A stretch of DNA of 53,608 nt. It comes from Candidatus Obscuribacterales bacterium. Lineage in GTDB: Bacteria; Cyanobacteriota; Vampirovibrionia; Obscuribacterales; Obscuribacteraceae. This document shows positions 18,268 through 27,649 of this stretch, in pieces (within the stretch, counting starts at the first letter, position 1; every line of letters begins with the position of its first letter). Location of the stretch: positions 1-53,608 of the forward strand of contig JAKFVQ010000029.1 of NCBI GenBank assembly GCA_021732085.1. The letters are read 5' to 3'. Below the pieces are notes generated by a model. The model saw only the letters and a list, made by a program, of their open reading frames with translations, had not been told where the DNA came from and did no database searches. Made by a program: the position numbers and the translations under genes.

Positions 18268-18299
18268 GATGCCGGTATAGGTTGAAGCATCTCAATCGA
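18260..18299. promoter_or_regulatory. 13-bp inverted repeat with 14-nt loop
   Basis: Arms 18260-18272 (TCGATTGAGATGC) and 18287-18299 are perfect reverse complements with a 14-nt loop. It could be a two-site operator at DNA level or a hairpin in the methyltransferase leader. There is no T-run after it, so it is not a standard terminator. Confidence 0.5.
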
Positions 18300-18346
18300 C
18301 GACAACGGCCTGGATAGATAGATGAAGGGCTGGAAGGACGGAAATT

Positions 18347-19453
18347 ATGGATATTGTGAAAACTGGAAATCCTTCGAATCTAGAAATTGAGAAGGCGCCT
18401 TGGACTTTCGATGCTAAGGGACGCCGGCTCGACCCCAACGACGAAAGCATCAAAGCTCGCTATCTTCTGAATGATATTTATTGCTCAGCTTGGCTTAGCC
18501 ATGCAATTAGCGCTTTATGCCAATACAAGGTTCCGGATTATGTAAGCGCTAAGCCGACCAGTATTGATGTGATCGCCAGTAAGGTGAAATTACATCCGCC
18601 GACGCTGTATCGCGCGATGAGAGCTCTAGCTGCAAACGGCATCTTCGAGGAGCCGAGCGAAGGCCTCTTCGCACATAATCATGTTTCGCGATTACTTTGC
18701 TCAGAACATCCCTATAGCTGGAGCGGTATGGCTCGAATGTGGGACCATCCATCTTGCGTGCAAGCCTGGCTGCACCATCGTGACAGTCTTAAGGACGGAC
18801 AGTCTGGTATTAAGCATGCTTTCGGAAAAACGTTGTATGAGCATTTAGGAGACGACCTGCGTGCGACCAAAGCCTTCTCCGATGCGATGGTAAGCAATTC
18901 AGCCCACGCTTCGGTAAGCATTGCCAGAGAGTTCAAATTCAACAGATACAAGCAAGTCATGGACCTTGGCGGCGGTGCTGGGACACTATTGCAAACCATA
19001 CTGATCGAGAACGAGCATCTCGAGGGGATAATTTTCGATTTGCCCGAACTTGAAGCCGTCGCGAAGGCTGCACTTCTTGACGCAGAGTTGGCATCCCGAT
19101 GCAAATTCGTCTCAGGTGACTTTCGGGCGGAAATCCCAGAGGGAGCCGATCTCTACCTGATCAAGAATTCGCTCTGGAATTGGAACGATACTGATTGCAT
19201 AGCGATTCTCAAGAATGTTCGCAAAGCTATCGGTACCAATAATGGTGCACATTTCTTACTGATCGAATATGTCATCAGCTCAGAGAATCGCAATTGGACT
19301 ACGGCTTATGATCTTCAAATTCTCAACATGCCTGGAGGCAGGGCAAGAACTGAAGACGAGTATAAGAAGCTGTTTCTTGAGGCTGGGCTAGCACTTACTC
19401 AAATCGAAATTATAGAAGACCAAACATTGATGCTCTGTTCGCCCGTAAATTAA
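18347..19453 (+). CDS. SAM-dependent O-methyltransferase (COMT/acetylserotonin-OMT type)
   Basis: This 368-residue protein has an N-terminal winged-helix dimerisation domain (about 45-125, including LHPPTLYRAMRALAANGIFEE). The C-terminal Rossmann methyltransferase has the SAM motif VMDLGGGAGTLLQT (about 204-217), IIFDLPELEAVA, a CKFVSGDFRAEIPEGAD segment and the LIKNSLWNWNDTDC region that replaces the usual VLHDW motif. Relatives methylate hydroxyls of small aromatic or carotenoid-like molecules; the substrate here is unknown. GGAAGGACGG precedes the ATG. It is divergent from the TetR gene and probably under its control, forming a small regulated module of secondary-metabolite or quinone-modifying type. 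Confidence 0.85.
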   Translation: MDIVKTGNPSNLEIEKAPWTFDAKGRRLDPNDESIKARYLLNDIYCSAWLSHAISALCQYKVPDYVSAKPTSIDVIASKVKLHPPTLYRAMRALAANGIFEEPSEGLFAHNHVSRLLCSEHPYSWSGMARMWDHPSCVQAWLHHRDSLKDGQSGIKHAFGKTLYEHLGDDLRATKAFSDAMVSNSAHASVSIAREFKFNRYKQVMDLGGGAGTLLQTILIENEHLEGIIFDLPELEAVAKAALLDAELASRCKFVSGDFRAEIPEGADLYLIKNSLWNWNDTDCIAILKNVRKAIGTNNGAHFLLIEYVISSENRNWTTAYDLQILNMPGGRARTEDEYKKLFLEAGLALTQIEIIEDQTLMLCSPVN

Positions 19454-19468
19454 GAGCATTATCAGCTT

Positions 19469-19759
19469 TTATTTCTTGCGTTGCGATTCGGTCGTGATTC
19501 TATAGGTCACGATCTGATCGGTCGTTTCAGGATCAACAATGCTTAAATCTACACCGCTGTTCTTCTTTTCTGCAGCACTTACTTTCTTCATGTAATCGTT
19601 CACCAGTGCTGTGCTTTCGGAAAATGCACGAGTACTTCCATCCTTGGGAAAGTAAATCTCTTCCATACAGGAATTGTGTGCCTGCCAGACTGTACCAAGG
19701 TCTTTGCCTTTGGTTTCATCCATCAGGTCTGCCAACTTTTGTGGATCACATTCAGCCAT
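19469..19759 (-). CDS. Small hypothetical protein
   Basis: This 96-residue acidic, soluble, mostly helical protein (MAECDPQKLADLMDETKGKD and following) ends in a strand-like TTDQIVTYRITTES. It has no signal peptide, metal site or known motif. It starts at an ATG with GGTGGAAA upstream. It is convergent with the methyltransferase, 15 bp away. Length and composition look protein-like, but I recognise no family. Confidence 0.5.
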   Translation of the reverse strand: MAECDPQKLADLMDETKGKDLGTVWQAHNSCMEEIYFPKDGSTRAFSESTALVNDYMKKVSAAEKKNSGVDLSIVDPETTDQIVTYRITTESQRKK

Positions 19760-19934
19760 TTAATTGTTTCCACCGCCAATCGCCAAAAACATTGTAGGCT
19801 CTGACCGTAGTGGCGACAATGGGGAAACCACGCGGGCTAGATGGAGCTAGATGTCTTCTGCTGGAACGAAGCTTCCTGGCAGTTCTTAGCCGACGGCAAG
19901 GAGAAATTGAATGCGGCGGCAGCATCTTTCGCGT

Positions 19935-19969
19935 TAAAAAGAAGGGGAAGACTTGCGCCTTCCCCTTCT
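19935..19969 (-). terminator. Rho-independent terminator of the isocitrate dehydrogenase gene
   Basis: Arms 19940-19950 (AGAAGGGGAAG) and 19959-19969 form a perfect 11-bp stem with an 8-nt loop. On the minus strand the stem is followed by a run of five T. It lies 25 bp after the icd stop on that strand. Confidence 0.85.
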
Positions 19970-19993
19970 AATTTTCTATCTCTGTTACTCGGC

Positions 19994-21469
19994 TTAGTTA
20001 GAGAAGCTCTTTTCGCCGTCGAATGTGCAGAGGTGCTCTGTTTTGATGAAGTCGAGTTTTGCATCATAGACCTTCTTCATCAGTTCGAGAACGTCTTGGT
20101 GCGAAACCGGCTTGTTATCTTTGTTCCAGAAGCGTGCGCGCCAGTGGTCGGTGCAGAATGTTTCCGGCAAACCATCCGGATATACTTTGACACCGCGGTT
20201 GGTGAGCATGTGGAAGGGCAATTTATCGTTGCCGAACTTCTCGACTATCTTGCCGAGATCATCTGCGGAGCCGCCCTTCCAATCGAGGTAAACGTCGACG
20301 CCGACGGTTTCTTTCTTGGAGTTGGCCGATGTGGATTTGACACTCTGGATGTCGCCTTTCGGAGCTTGAGCGTAACTGACCGGGGTCAGTTTCTCTGGCT
20401 TCTTGCCTACGCGCTCAGCAACTGCTTGAGCGAATTCTTTGGTGCCGACCTTTTGCTTGCTTACGCCTTCTTCGAAAATGTCATAGGTATGGATGCCATC
20501 TTCGATTGTCTTGAGCCATGCGTTGTGAACGAGTTCAGCAACGTCTGGCTGGTTGATGTGAACGAGCATTTGAACTGCGCCGAGCAACAATCCGGAAGGA
20601 TTGGCCAGGTTCTGTCCAGCACGGCGTGGTGCCGAACCGTGAATTGCTTCGAACATTGCGCAGTGATCGCCAATGTTGGCGGATCCAGCAAGACCGACAG
20701 AGCCAGCGATTTGTGCTGCAACGTCAGAGAGGATATCACCATACAAGTTCGGCATTACGATAACGTCGAATGCTTCCGGTGTGTCAGCCATTTTAGCTGC
20801 ACCGATGTCGACGATCCATGCTTCTTTTTCGATGTCCGGGTATTGAGCGCCGATTTCATCGAACACTTTGTGGAAGAGACCATCAGTCAGCTTCATGATA
20901 TTGTCCTTCATGAAGCAGGTGACTTTCTTGCGGTTGTAGCGACGAGCGTACTCGAACGCATAACGGACGATTTTTTCAGATCCGGGACGGCTGATCAGCT
21001 TCAGGCACTGATACATGTCTTCGGTTTGCCTGTACTCGATACCAGCGTAGCAATCTTCTTCGTTTTCACGGACGATAACGAGATTTTGCTTTGGATATTT
21101 TGTATCAACGAACGGGTGGTAGGCGACGCAAGGACGTACGTTGGCGTACAGTCCGAGGGTCTTTCTGGTCGCTACGTTCAAGCTCTGATAGCCGCCACCT
21201 TGCGGGGTGGTGATGGGAGCTTTCAAGAAAACTTTCGTTCTTCTCAATGATTCCCATGAGCTTGGCTCGATACCGGTATTGATACCACGGAGATAAACTT
21301 TCTCGCCGATTTCGATTTCTTCGATTTCGATGCGGGCTCCTGCTGCGTTCAAAATGAACAGCGTGGCATCCATAATCTCCGGTCCGATTCCGTCGCCTTT
21401 GGCAACTGTAATCGGAACTTTGGTTTTGGTTGAGGTTGAGCCTTTGGCTTCAGTTTGTGTGCTTGACAT
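19994..21469 (-). CDS. icd: Isocitrate dehydrogenase, long (Thermus-like) type
   Basis: It oxidatively decarboxylates isocitrate to 2-oxoglutarate in the TCA cycle. Signatures are AKGDGIGPEIMDAT near the start, LYANVRPC, IVRENEEDCYAGIE, FMKDNIMKLTDGLF, the NLYGDILSD metal and substrate segment, and EAIHGSAPRRAGQNLANP in the cofactor site. The Arg-Arg after AP, rather than an Asp-Ile type pair, suggests NADP preference (inference). A ~150-residue C-terminal extension, as in Thermus IDH, makes the protein 491 residues. I chose the ATG at 21469, with GGAGGG 8 bases upstream, over an in-frame start at 21499. A strong terminator follows. Confidence 0.93.
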   Translation of the reverse strand: MSSTQTEAKGSTSTKTKVPITVAKGDGIGPEIMDATLFILNAAGARIEIEEIEIGEKVYLRGINTGIEPSSWESLRRTKVFLKAPITTPQGGGYQSLNVATRKTLGLYANVRPCVAYHPFVDTKYPKQNLVIVRENEEDCYAGIEYRQTEDMYQCLKLISRPGSEKIVRYAFEYARRYNRKKVTCFMKDNIMKLTDGLFHKVFDEIGAQYPDIEKEAWIVDIGAAKMADTPEAFDVIVMPNLYGDILSDVAAQIAGSVGLAGSANIGDHCAMFEAIHGSAPRRAGQNLANPSGLLLGAVQMLVHINQPDVAELVHNAWLKTIEDGIHTYDIFEEGVSKQKVGTKEFAQAVAERVGKKPEKLTPVSYAQAPKGDIQSVKSTSANSKKETVGVDVYLDWKGGSADDLGKIVEKFGNDKLPFHMLTNRGVKVYPDGLPETFCTDHWRARFWNKDNKPVSHQDVLELMKKVYDAKLDFIKTEHLCTFDGEKSFSN

Positions 21470-21584
21470 GCTTGAAATCCCTCCTTCGTCTCTATCCATC
21501 GAGAGACCCGGGTTGTGGGTGACGATGCACCTGAGTGCTCTAGCAGGATAGCAGGGGCATATGGGGTGGAGGCGGAATCTAATC

Positions 21585-24113
21585 CTATCTTAGTGATTGT
21601 TTTGCCTGGCTCGCCTTCTGGTCAGCAAGGGTCTGCGGCAAGGAGACTTGAGACTTCGTTGTCTTGGCATTTGCAGCCCGCATCTTTGATTTATGTGCGG
21701 CGTAGGTCAAGATCGCATTTGCTTGGTCTATATAAGTGCTTATGTAGTTTGCTCGCGGCGAGCGCCGGGCGAAGTTCTCTATCGCGAGCCACTCTTTGAC
21801 TGAGATGTCCAGTGCGTTTATCTGCGTGGCAACTGCGCCTATTTGCTCCGGAGTAGCGTTGGCCGGAAAGGAATGCAGCTGGCGCTGAATGGATTCTGTT
21901 TGGGTGAGAATCTCGTTTGTAGCTGAGCGATCGGAAACTATTGGTCTTTCTGGGTCTTGCACATAACGGCTTATGCTTCGTTGGAAGCCGTCGAAGATTA
22001 GAGTTGCAGCGCGAATCGGATCGGCCTGCGGCGTCATCAACGGTGCCTTTCGGTACGGTCCAAGCTGAAGAACGCTGGTCTTTTTATCATCAAGCTGAGC
22101 CGCTGCAAACATTGTATTTCCGAGCGAGCCCAATGCTCGTGAAATATCCAGCTGTTCAACGAAGCCCGCCGTATCAAGATCCTTTATAAACAATCCCGGC
22201 AGTACCATGGCTTTATTGTCCGTACTCTTTTGAACGGATCCGGCCATCTTTTGGAGCTCTCCTCCTTTGACCACGTAAGTCATCGGATTAAGCGTGTCCA
22301 CCCAGCCATTTGCGACCCACAGTTCCCAATCTTGTTGGATCAGATTCATTCTTTGATCGCGCGGCATTGCGTATACAGCTGCCGAGATGCGCAGGTTCGG
22401 CTTTAGAGCACGTACCATGCCGGAGACATCTTGCACAAGCGAACTTACTTGTTTCGATTTCCAGGCTATCCATGCTTTGCGGGTTTTGTCGTCCAGGCGG
22501 TCCAAACTAAGGCGTGTTTCGCGTTCAAAATTCAAACGTCCTGCAAAATCGAAGCCCATCTCGCCACCCTTACCATTGAAGGGATAGCGGATGTAATCTA
22601 ATTGAATGCCGTCCACATCATAGTTTTTCACGACCTCCGCTATCAAACTCTTTATAAATGATCGAGCTTCCGGCGAGCTAGGGTCGAGCCAGAACTCGTG
22701 CTGTTTGGGCGGTACGAATGCACCAGTGTGGCTGGCCAAGCCCCAGGCAAAATCATGCGTTGAAAGCACCGGACCTGGATAGTCGGGCTCTTGCGTGATG
22801 ATTGGATTATGGAATGTATTGCCGACATTGAAAGTCCAGAACCAGGCATGCAGCTCCATTCCTCGCTTGTGCGCTTCCTGGATAGCGGCAAGGAGCGGGT
22901 TCCAATTGGTCGTTTGCGGATTTTGCGTTGAAACCTTTGACGGAAACATGGTGAAGCCGGCGTTGTTTGTCTCAAAATAGACTACATTGATGCCCGCCTT
23001 CTTCAGCTTGTCAAAGAGGGCGGACATGCCGACTGCATTTTGACAGGATACGATCGTGCCGCGGTCTAGCCAGATTGAACGTGCCTCGACGAGGCGCACA
23101 GGCATTGCCTGTGCATATGCCAGGGAGAGTTCATTGCGAGCCGCATTGAGTTCACCGTCGGCTTCAAAGAATTTGCGCTGTGAATAAAAGTCCTTAAAGG
23201 CTCTTGTGTGAATCATTGCCTGTTCGTAATGCTTTTGAATAACATTGAGCGGAACGGCCAGATCCGCTTGTTTGGCTGTTGCAATCGCATCTTCAGCCCG
23301 CTTTTGCAATGCGGTCAAGTCGTCCTGAATCTTCTGAAAATCGCTGGAGCTAATTTGAATAGTTGCTGATTTAGTCAGACCTGGAACCGCTTCGTCCAAC
23401 ACCATGGACAAAATGCTGGCGTTTGTAGAAGTTTCTCCTTGCAGACCGGGAGCCCAGCCGATGAAGATGTTTCCATCCATCTTGCTAACGGCCACTCCAA
23501 TTGCTTTCCCGTTTGAATCCGTCCACTTTGCCAAAGGTGTTGCATCAGAACTCGGACTGACCTCAGCGATGAGAGTGCCGATCGCAAAATCTTGTGCGTA
23601 GCTTTGAGCCCCACGAGACCAGGTGAGCTGCTCGGTATCCTGAATCGCATTGTGATTGATGATGGTTACGCCACAAAGCGCGTCGACAATGTTAGCATGA
23701 TTGCTGGTCGCGCCACCACCATCGGTGGCGACAATTTTTCCGCCTTGCTTAATGAACTGCTGGATGGCATCAACTCCGCCGGCGGGCAAATCAACCAACA
23801 AAGGCAATACGATGACTTTATACTGCGATAGTTTTGATAAAGAAAGATCTGCGTCCGGGATAATATCGTAGCGAAGATTTGCTGCATCCAGCGTTCGTCG
23901 GAAGGATTGCCAATCTTCGTCATAAGATCCGATATTTTGCGCTTGATAGGCTTCGCTGTTTTTGGCAGATTTAAGAACGGCAATTGGAGCGGCTGCAAAC
24001 GAGCAAGGTACGCATACGAAACACAAAAGTGCAAGGATGAATGCAGAGCTTAAAACTCTCAATTTTGAGTATCGATATTGACTCGATAAATTGAGGCAAA
24101 GGTTACTGAACAA
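21585..24113 (-). CDS. Secreted GHL10-type glycoside hydrolase-like protein
   Basis: The N-terminus has a long signal (hydrophobic SSAFILALLCFVCVPCSFA). Next comes a ThuA/glutamine-amidotransferase-like domain (about 40-250, YKVIVLPLLVDLPAGG, GGKIVATDGGG) and a helical linker. A GHL10 TIM barrel follows (about 330-650) with VYFETNNAGFTMFPS, MELHAWFWTFNVGN and VDGIQLDYIRYPFNG. The tail is helical. Related proteins act on extracellular polysaccharide or peptidoglycan; the substrate is unknown. No ATG is available at the 5' end. The frame opens with TTG at 24146, but TTG at 24113 has GGGAG 7 bases upstream and is preferred. Confidence 0.82.
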   Translation of the reverse strand: MFSNLCLNLSSQYRYSKLRVLSSAFILALLCFVCVPCSFAAAPIAVLKSAKNSEAYQAQNIGSYDEDWQSFRRTLDAANLRYDIIPDADLSLSKLSQYKVIVLPLLVDLPAGGVDAIQQFIKQGGKIVATDGGGATSNHANIVDALCGVTIINHNAIQDTEQLTWSRGAQSYAQDFAIGTLIAEVSPSSDATPLAKWTDSNGKAIGVAVSKMDGNIFIGWAPGLQGETSTNASILSMVLDEAVPGLTKSATIQISSSDFQKIQDDLTALQKRAEDAIATAKQADLAVPLNVIQKHYEQAMIHTRAFKDFYSQRKFFEADGELNAARNELSLAYAQAMPVRLVEARSIWLDRGTIVSCQNAVGMSALFDKLKKAGINVVYFETNNAGFTMFPSKVSTQNPQTTNWNPLLAAIQEAHKRGMELHAWFWTFNVGNTFHNPIITQEPDYPGPVLSTHDFAWGLASHTGAFVPPKQHEFWLDPSSPEARSFIKSLIAEVVKNYDVDGIQLDYIRYPFNGKGGEMGFDFAGRLNFERETRLSLDRLDDKTRKAWIAWKSKQVSSLVQDVSGMVRALKPNLRISAAVYAMPRDQRMNLIQQDWELWVANGWVDTLNPMTYVVKGGELQKMAGSVQKSTDNKAMVLPGLFIKDLDTAGFVEQLDISRALGSLGNTMFAAAQLDDKKTSVLQLGPYRKAPLMTPQADPIRAATLIFDGFQRSISRYVQDPERPIVSDRSATNEILTQTESIQRQLHSFPANATPEQIGAVATQINALDISVKEWLAIENFARRSPRANYISTYIDQANAILTYAAHKSKMRAANAKTTKSQVSLPQTLADQKASQAKQSLR

Positions 24114-24211
24114 GGTATAGCTCCCGAGTCGCCTGGCTCTTGTCAAGGCGAGTGTGAATACACCAGTTCATTATGTCAAATCTTTGTATCTGGGCCTGCC
24201 CGAATGACGAT

Positions 24212-25390
24212 TTATTCGGATTTTGAATTGGAGTCGACTATTTCATAAAGTTTCGGACTTACCCGTTTGAGCTGTGCCTTCGAATCGGGGTCTAACTTGT
24301 AATACCTGTATGCTTCGGCGTATGTTTCTTCGGGATTTTGAAAATACCAACTAAAAGGAGTAACGGCTGCTACTTCTCTCATTTGAGCTTCTGTCAATCG
24401 TTGATGTTCACCGGCTGGGACTTTTGCACCTTCTGCGTTGATTGGTCCTTTATCGACACTCCATCTGTCCCATGTAGAAAACAACCCTGAGGACAGGAAC
24501 CTATAGGTGGCATAATTCCCATCTTGGTCTTGATCTTTGCCTCTCAATAGCCATTCATCCAGTTTTTCACTGTAAACCCATCCCATCGCATTAAATAGAG
24601 TCTCTTTCGCTTGCTTTTCGGTGAATCCAAGCTTGTCTAGCTGATGATGTCCATATTCATGGACGATCGCCCCTTCAAGAGTTTCAGGGCGCGAAGTATC
24701 TGCTGCGGGCAAGCGACGTAAATGCTCTGGCAGATCTTTCTCGGTTGCATACTCAATTTTGTTTTGATACAGGTAAATGGATGGTCTATTATTCTTGTCT
24801 CGTTGATAAGTTGCCATACTGTCCAAATCTAGGATCAGTTTTTCTTCAGGAAAATAAATTTTTACGCCCCTGACCTTGTCGTCGGTAAGCGCTGTTGGGC
24901 CAACCTTTTCGAGGGCTGCTGCAATTCCTGTAAGTTCGAAATACTGCGCCTGCCGAGAATGCACCGCTTTGCCCCTCTGATTACTTTCAGCTGTATAACG
25001 CTGCTTTTCGATAGTCTCTCCGGGTTCAGCAAATGAAACTTTGTATTTCGCCTCTAGTTCTCGCTTCAATTCATCACGCATAGAGTCGAGCTTTTGCTGA
25101 GCATCAAGCAACCCTTTCTCAATGGATTTTGTCTGGAAGAGCTCTTGCGTTGAGTTCCTCAGGTAGTAGGAAAAGGTGCCACGATTCTGCCTGATTTCAA
25201 TATTATTTGCTTGTTCAAATCGTTCTCTAGATTCGAGACTTATTGCACTTTCACTTTTTTCACTTCTTTCACTTGCAGATCTGCCCGCCAATGTGACCAG
25301 ATTTAAGTCAAACGAATGATCGCCGTTATCCGCTTGTACGCCGCGACGTTCATCGATAGCAAAGCCGTTTGATTCACTTGAAGCGAACAT
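24212..25390 (-). CDS. Zinc-metallopeptidase-like protein (HEYGHH)
   Basis: This 392-residue protein has no signal peptide. The N-terminal half is polar and coiled-coil-like (ESAISLESRERFEQANN; LLDAQQKLDSMRDELKRELE). Near residue 243 it has VHEYGHHQLDKLG, an HExxH zinc motif, and a later NPEETYAEAYRYYKLDP may supply the third-ligand Glu. That arrangement is typical of toxin-like or self-standing gluzincin-type peptidases, but the family is not recognised. AGGAG precedes the ATG by 8 bases. It lies downstream of a zinc-ribbon gene and a matrixin gene on the same strand. Confidence 0.65.
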   Translation of the reverse strand: MFASSESNGFAIDERRGVQADNGDHSFDLNLVTLAGRSASERSEKSESAISLESRERFEQANNIEIRQNRGTFSYYLRNSTQELFQTKSIEKGLLDAQQKLDSMRDELKRELEAKYKVSFAEPGETIEKQRYTAESNQRGKAVHSRQAQYFELTGIAAALEKVGPTALTDDKVRGVKIYFPEEKLILDLDSMATYQRDKNNRPSIYLYQNKIEYATEKDLPEHLRRLPAADTSRPETLEGAIVHEYGHHQLDKLGFTEKQAKETLFNAMGWVYSEKLDEWLLRGKDQDQDGNYATYRFLSSGLFSTWDRWSVDKGPINAEGAKVPAGEHQRLTEAQMREVAAVTPFSWYFQNPEETYAEAYRYYKLDPDSKAQLKRVSPKLYEIVDSNSKSE

Positions 25391-25496
25391 CTGTGGTCTC
25401 CTGATGGTTCCATTATAGGCACCTGGAAGATTGCAGATAGACGGAAAACACGCAGAGCCAAAACTGCCGGATTAGCAGTCGCTAATATTGCCCTTG

Positions 25497-25862
25497 CTAC
25501 TTGCTTGAGTCCTTCTGGATTTCTGAGTTTGCCTTTTCGATAGCCAAAGGTTCTGCAAGAATTCCTTTGCGTTCATAGGTCTTCCAAAGTTCCGACCATC
25601 GCATAATCACATAGGACTCCTTGGAGTATTTCTTTGCGAGTCTGGTAAGTTTTGCATTTCCAGGCTTCACCACCTGCATCTGCTCCAGTCCGGCACACTT
25701 TGAACAACGGACCTCGCGTTCCTTTTCGTCCGAATATTCTGAAGATTCGCCAATCACAACTGTAACCAGGTCACCAACAAGTAACTTCCTGTCGCAGTTG
25801 TAGCATCTGGCTGCTCGACTTAGCTCATAAACAACTTCATCATTCCTGTCTTTCTTCGGCAT
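25497..25862 (-). CDS. Small zinc-ribbon-like protein
   Basis: This 121-residue protein has two CxxC pairs: CYNC (around 18-21), then about 30 residues on, CSKC (around 52-55). This is a rubredoxin/zinc-ribbon arrangement. The rest is basic and helical (LTRLAKKYSKESYVIMRWSE). Its ATG lies only 2 bp after the matrixin stop, with a weak ribosome site, so it is probably translationally coupled to that gene. The function is unknown; DNA, RNA or protein binding is possible. Confidence 0.65.
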   Translation of the reverse strand: MPKKDRNDEVVYELSRAARCYNCDRKLLVGDLVTVVIGESSEYSDEKEREVRCSKCAGLEQMQVVKPGNAKLTRLAKKYSKESYVIMRWSELWKTYERKGILAEPLAIEKANSEIQKDSSK

Positions 25863-25864
25863 GG

Positions 25865-27514
25865 CTAGAGAGGTACATCCATTTTTTCGCTATATAACTT
25901 TTGGATGGTATTTAGATCCCGTTCTGAGATGCGGGAATGTTCATCTGTGATTGGATACATAATGTCAGCCAGATTGGGGCTGTGTCCAAGTAGTCCCAAT
26001 GCGTGTCCGAGCTCGTGAGTGACAATTCCCTGCAGGCATTGATATCGGATGCTTGGCTCTTTCGACATAATTAGATCTAAATTTACCTCCATCACCTGCG
26101 GTGGCACCGTATATTTAGGCCCGAGACGCGGAATATAGATCGGCACTGGTACAGCACCGACTGACATGAGAGACAGGCTTCCGTTTCCGTGGCTCGTATA
26201 TTTCAAAATGGTGTGGGCACCAAGAATGCAACCACCGGAATCGCTCTTTGTTCCCAAATGCTTCCAAACGACCTGGATACGTGCTTGATTAGGATTATCA
26301 GTTTGAGTAAAACGCACGGTTCCGTTTGACCGGCCCTCCCAATTCTCAAATGCTCTCAGAACACAGTTCATGAAACCGCGATCTGAATAATTCTGTATAT
26401 AGACCGGGATTGGCATGCTTTTGAAGCGAATAACTTTGCCTTTGCTTGCTTTGGACACCTCACGGTAATAGTCTGGACGAGCGATAAGACCGGATTTATC
26501 CGGCTCTACCCGGACAATGCTTGGCGGAAATGCATTCAAAAGTGGCAGAGCATCGCTTCCGAACTTGTTGGCTGCATTGGCCCCAGCTACTTGGAGCGGA
26601 TTAAATGTAGCTGCTTCCGGCTGTGGTGCCACCAGTGGACGCACCGGGTAATTTGCGGCTGGCGGCGCCGTTTGCTGTTGAACGTCTTTGTTCGTCCTGT
26701 TGGCATTATCAGCTTGCTGTGCGTTGCTTTGCTTCGAGGGAAGGGGACCGTTTGGAGTAATTGAGGAAATACTCGGTGTTGAATTTGGAATTTGGGCACC
26801 TGAATTGTTGTCCTGCGATGGAATTCCATTTGGCTGTGGATAGCTGCTTTGATTTGGCGGAGGATAGCTGTTTTGGTTTTGCGGCTGATAGTTGTTTTGA
26901 TTTGGCGGAGAATAGCTGTTTTGATTTGACGGGGGATAGTTGTTGGGGCTTATGAAGTTGCCATTTTGTGGCGGATAATTTGGTTGTGCAAAGCTATTTT
27001 GTTGATTGTTGAATTGAACGTTATTTGCTGGAAAATTATTGTTTGACGCCGGATAGGCATTCGCCGGCTGATTCTGCATATTGGCTGGCGGGAACGCTGT
27101 CGGATAGTTCTGGTTTGGGGAAGAAAATGCGCCTGGCATAGTGCCTGGATAATTGCCCCCGCTTGAAGGCGGAAAATATCCATCTGTGCGAGGTGGCGGA
27201 CCTTGAAAATTCCCATTTGCCGAGTTTGGGCGCGACCGCAAATATTGAATTCGCTGAACCATCGATCCCTGTCTGGGACCGCCAACAAGGTGTTGCTCGA
27301 GTGCTTCGAGTCTCTGAACAAGCGGGGAGGCCGGATTCCCCGGTCTTTGGTACTGCGTCTCAAGTTGCTCCAGATCCGAAAGCATCCCTTGAAATGGGCT
27401 CTGATTCTGGGCGCAAACTGAAGCAGTGACAGCGGGCAAAAATAGCAAAGCGGGCAGAATGATTCGGCCAGCATAGCGACGCAGCGGTGCAAATTTTGAT
27501 TGTGCTTTGACCAA
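25865..27514 (-). CDS. Secreted matrixin-like zinc peptidase with Asn/Gln/Pro-rich repeats
   Basis: The N-terminus is a signal peptide (RRYAGRIILPALLFLPAVTA-SVCAQ). A long low-complexity region (about 85-290) has repeats of the type PPNQNNYQPQNQNSY. The C-terminal catalytic domain (about 345-545) has VTHELGHALGLLGHS (HExxHxxGxxH, near residue 498) and a Met-turn DIMYP, as in M10/matrixin peptidases. The Glu-rich tail is short. No cysteine-switch prodomain is visible. The start is a TTG at 27514 with GGGG upstream; there is no ATG before the signal peptide. It is probably an extracellular or cell-surface protease and is coupled to the zinc-ribbon gene. Confidence 0.82.
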   Translation of the reverse strand: MVKAQSKFAPLRRYAGRIILPALLFLPAVTASVCAQNQSPFQGMLSDLEQLETQYQRPGNPASPLVQRLEALEQHLVGGPRQGSMVQRIQYLRSRPNSANGNFQGPPPRTDGYFPPSSGGNYPGTMPGAFSSPNQNYPTAFPPANMQNQPANAYPASNNNFPANNVQFNNQQNSFAQPNYPPQNGNFISPNNYPPSNQNSYSPPNQNNYQPQNQNSYPPPNQSSYPQPNGIPSQDNNSGAQIPNSTPSISSITPNGPLPSKQSNAQQADNANRTNKDVQQQTAPPAANYPVRPLVAPQPEAATFNPLQVAGANAANKFGSDALPLLNAFPPSIVRVEPDKSGLIARPDYYREVSKASKGKVIRFKSMPIPVYIQNYSDRGFMNCVLRAFENWEGRSNGTVRFTQTDNPNQARIQVVWKHLGTKSDSGGCILGAHTILKYTSHGNGSLSLMSVGAVPVPIYIPRLGPKYTVPPQVMEVNLDLIMSKEPSIRYQCLQGIVTHELGHALGLLGHSPNLADIMYPITDEHSRISERDLNTIQKLYSEKMDVPL

Positions 27515-27649
27515 TTGAGCCGCTACCCCATTTCTGGCTGCTTAAAGCTGGGTTTTCTGAAAAACCTGTGCTACTTTAATGATAGTTATCTGCTCCAACA
27601 GTATGCCACACAGACCAGGATATCCAACTTAAATACCGGGGACCTACAA

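Noticed and set aside
19841..21250. A 469-codon open frame on the + strand opposite icd
   Set aside because: It is the antisense shadow of a strongly conserved enzyme, has a Cys/Phe-rich composition without family motifs, and runs over the icd terminator hairpin.
27500..27649. N-terminal extension of the small gene at 27650
   Set aside because: It overlaps the matrixin start region and promoter space; the ATG at 27650 gives a compact protein.
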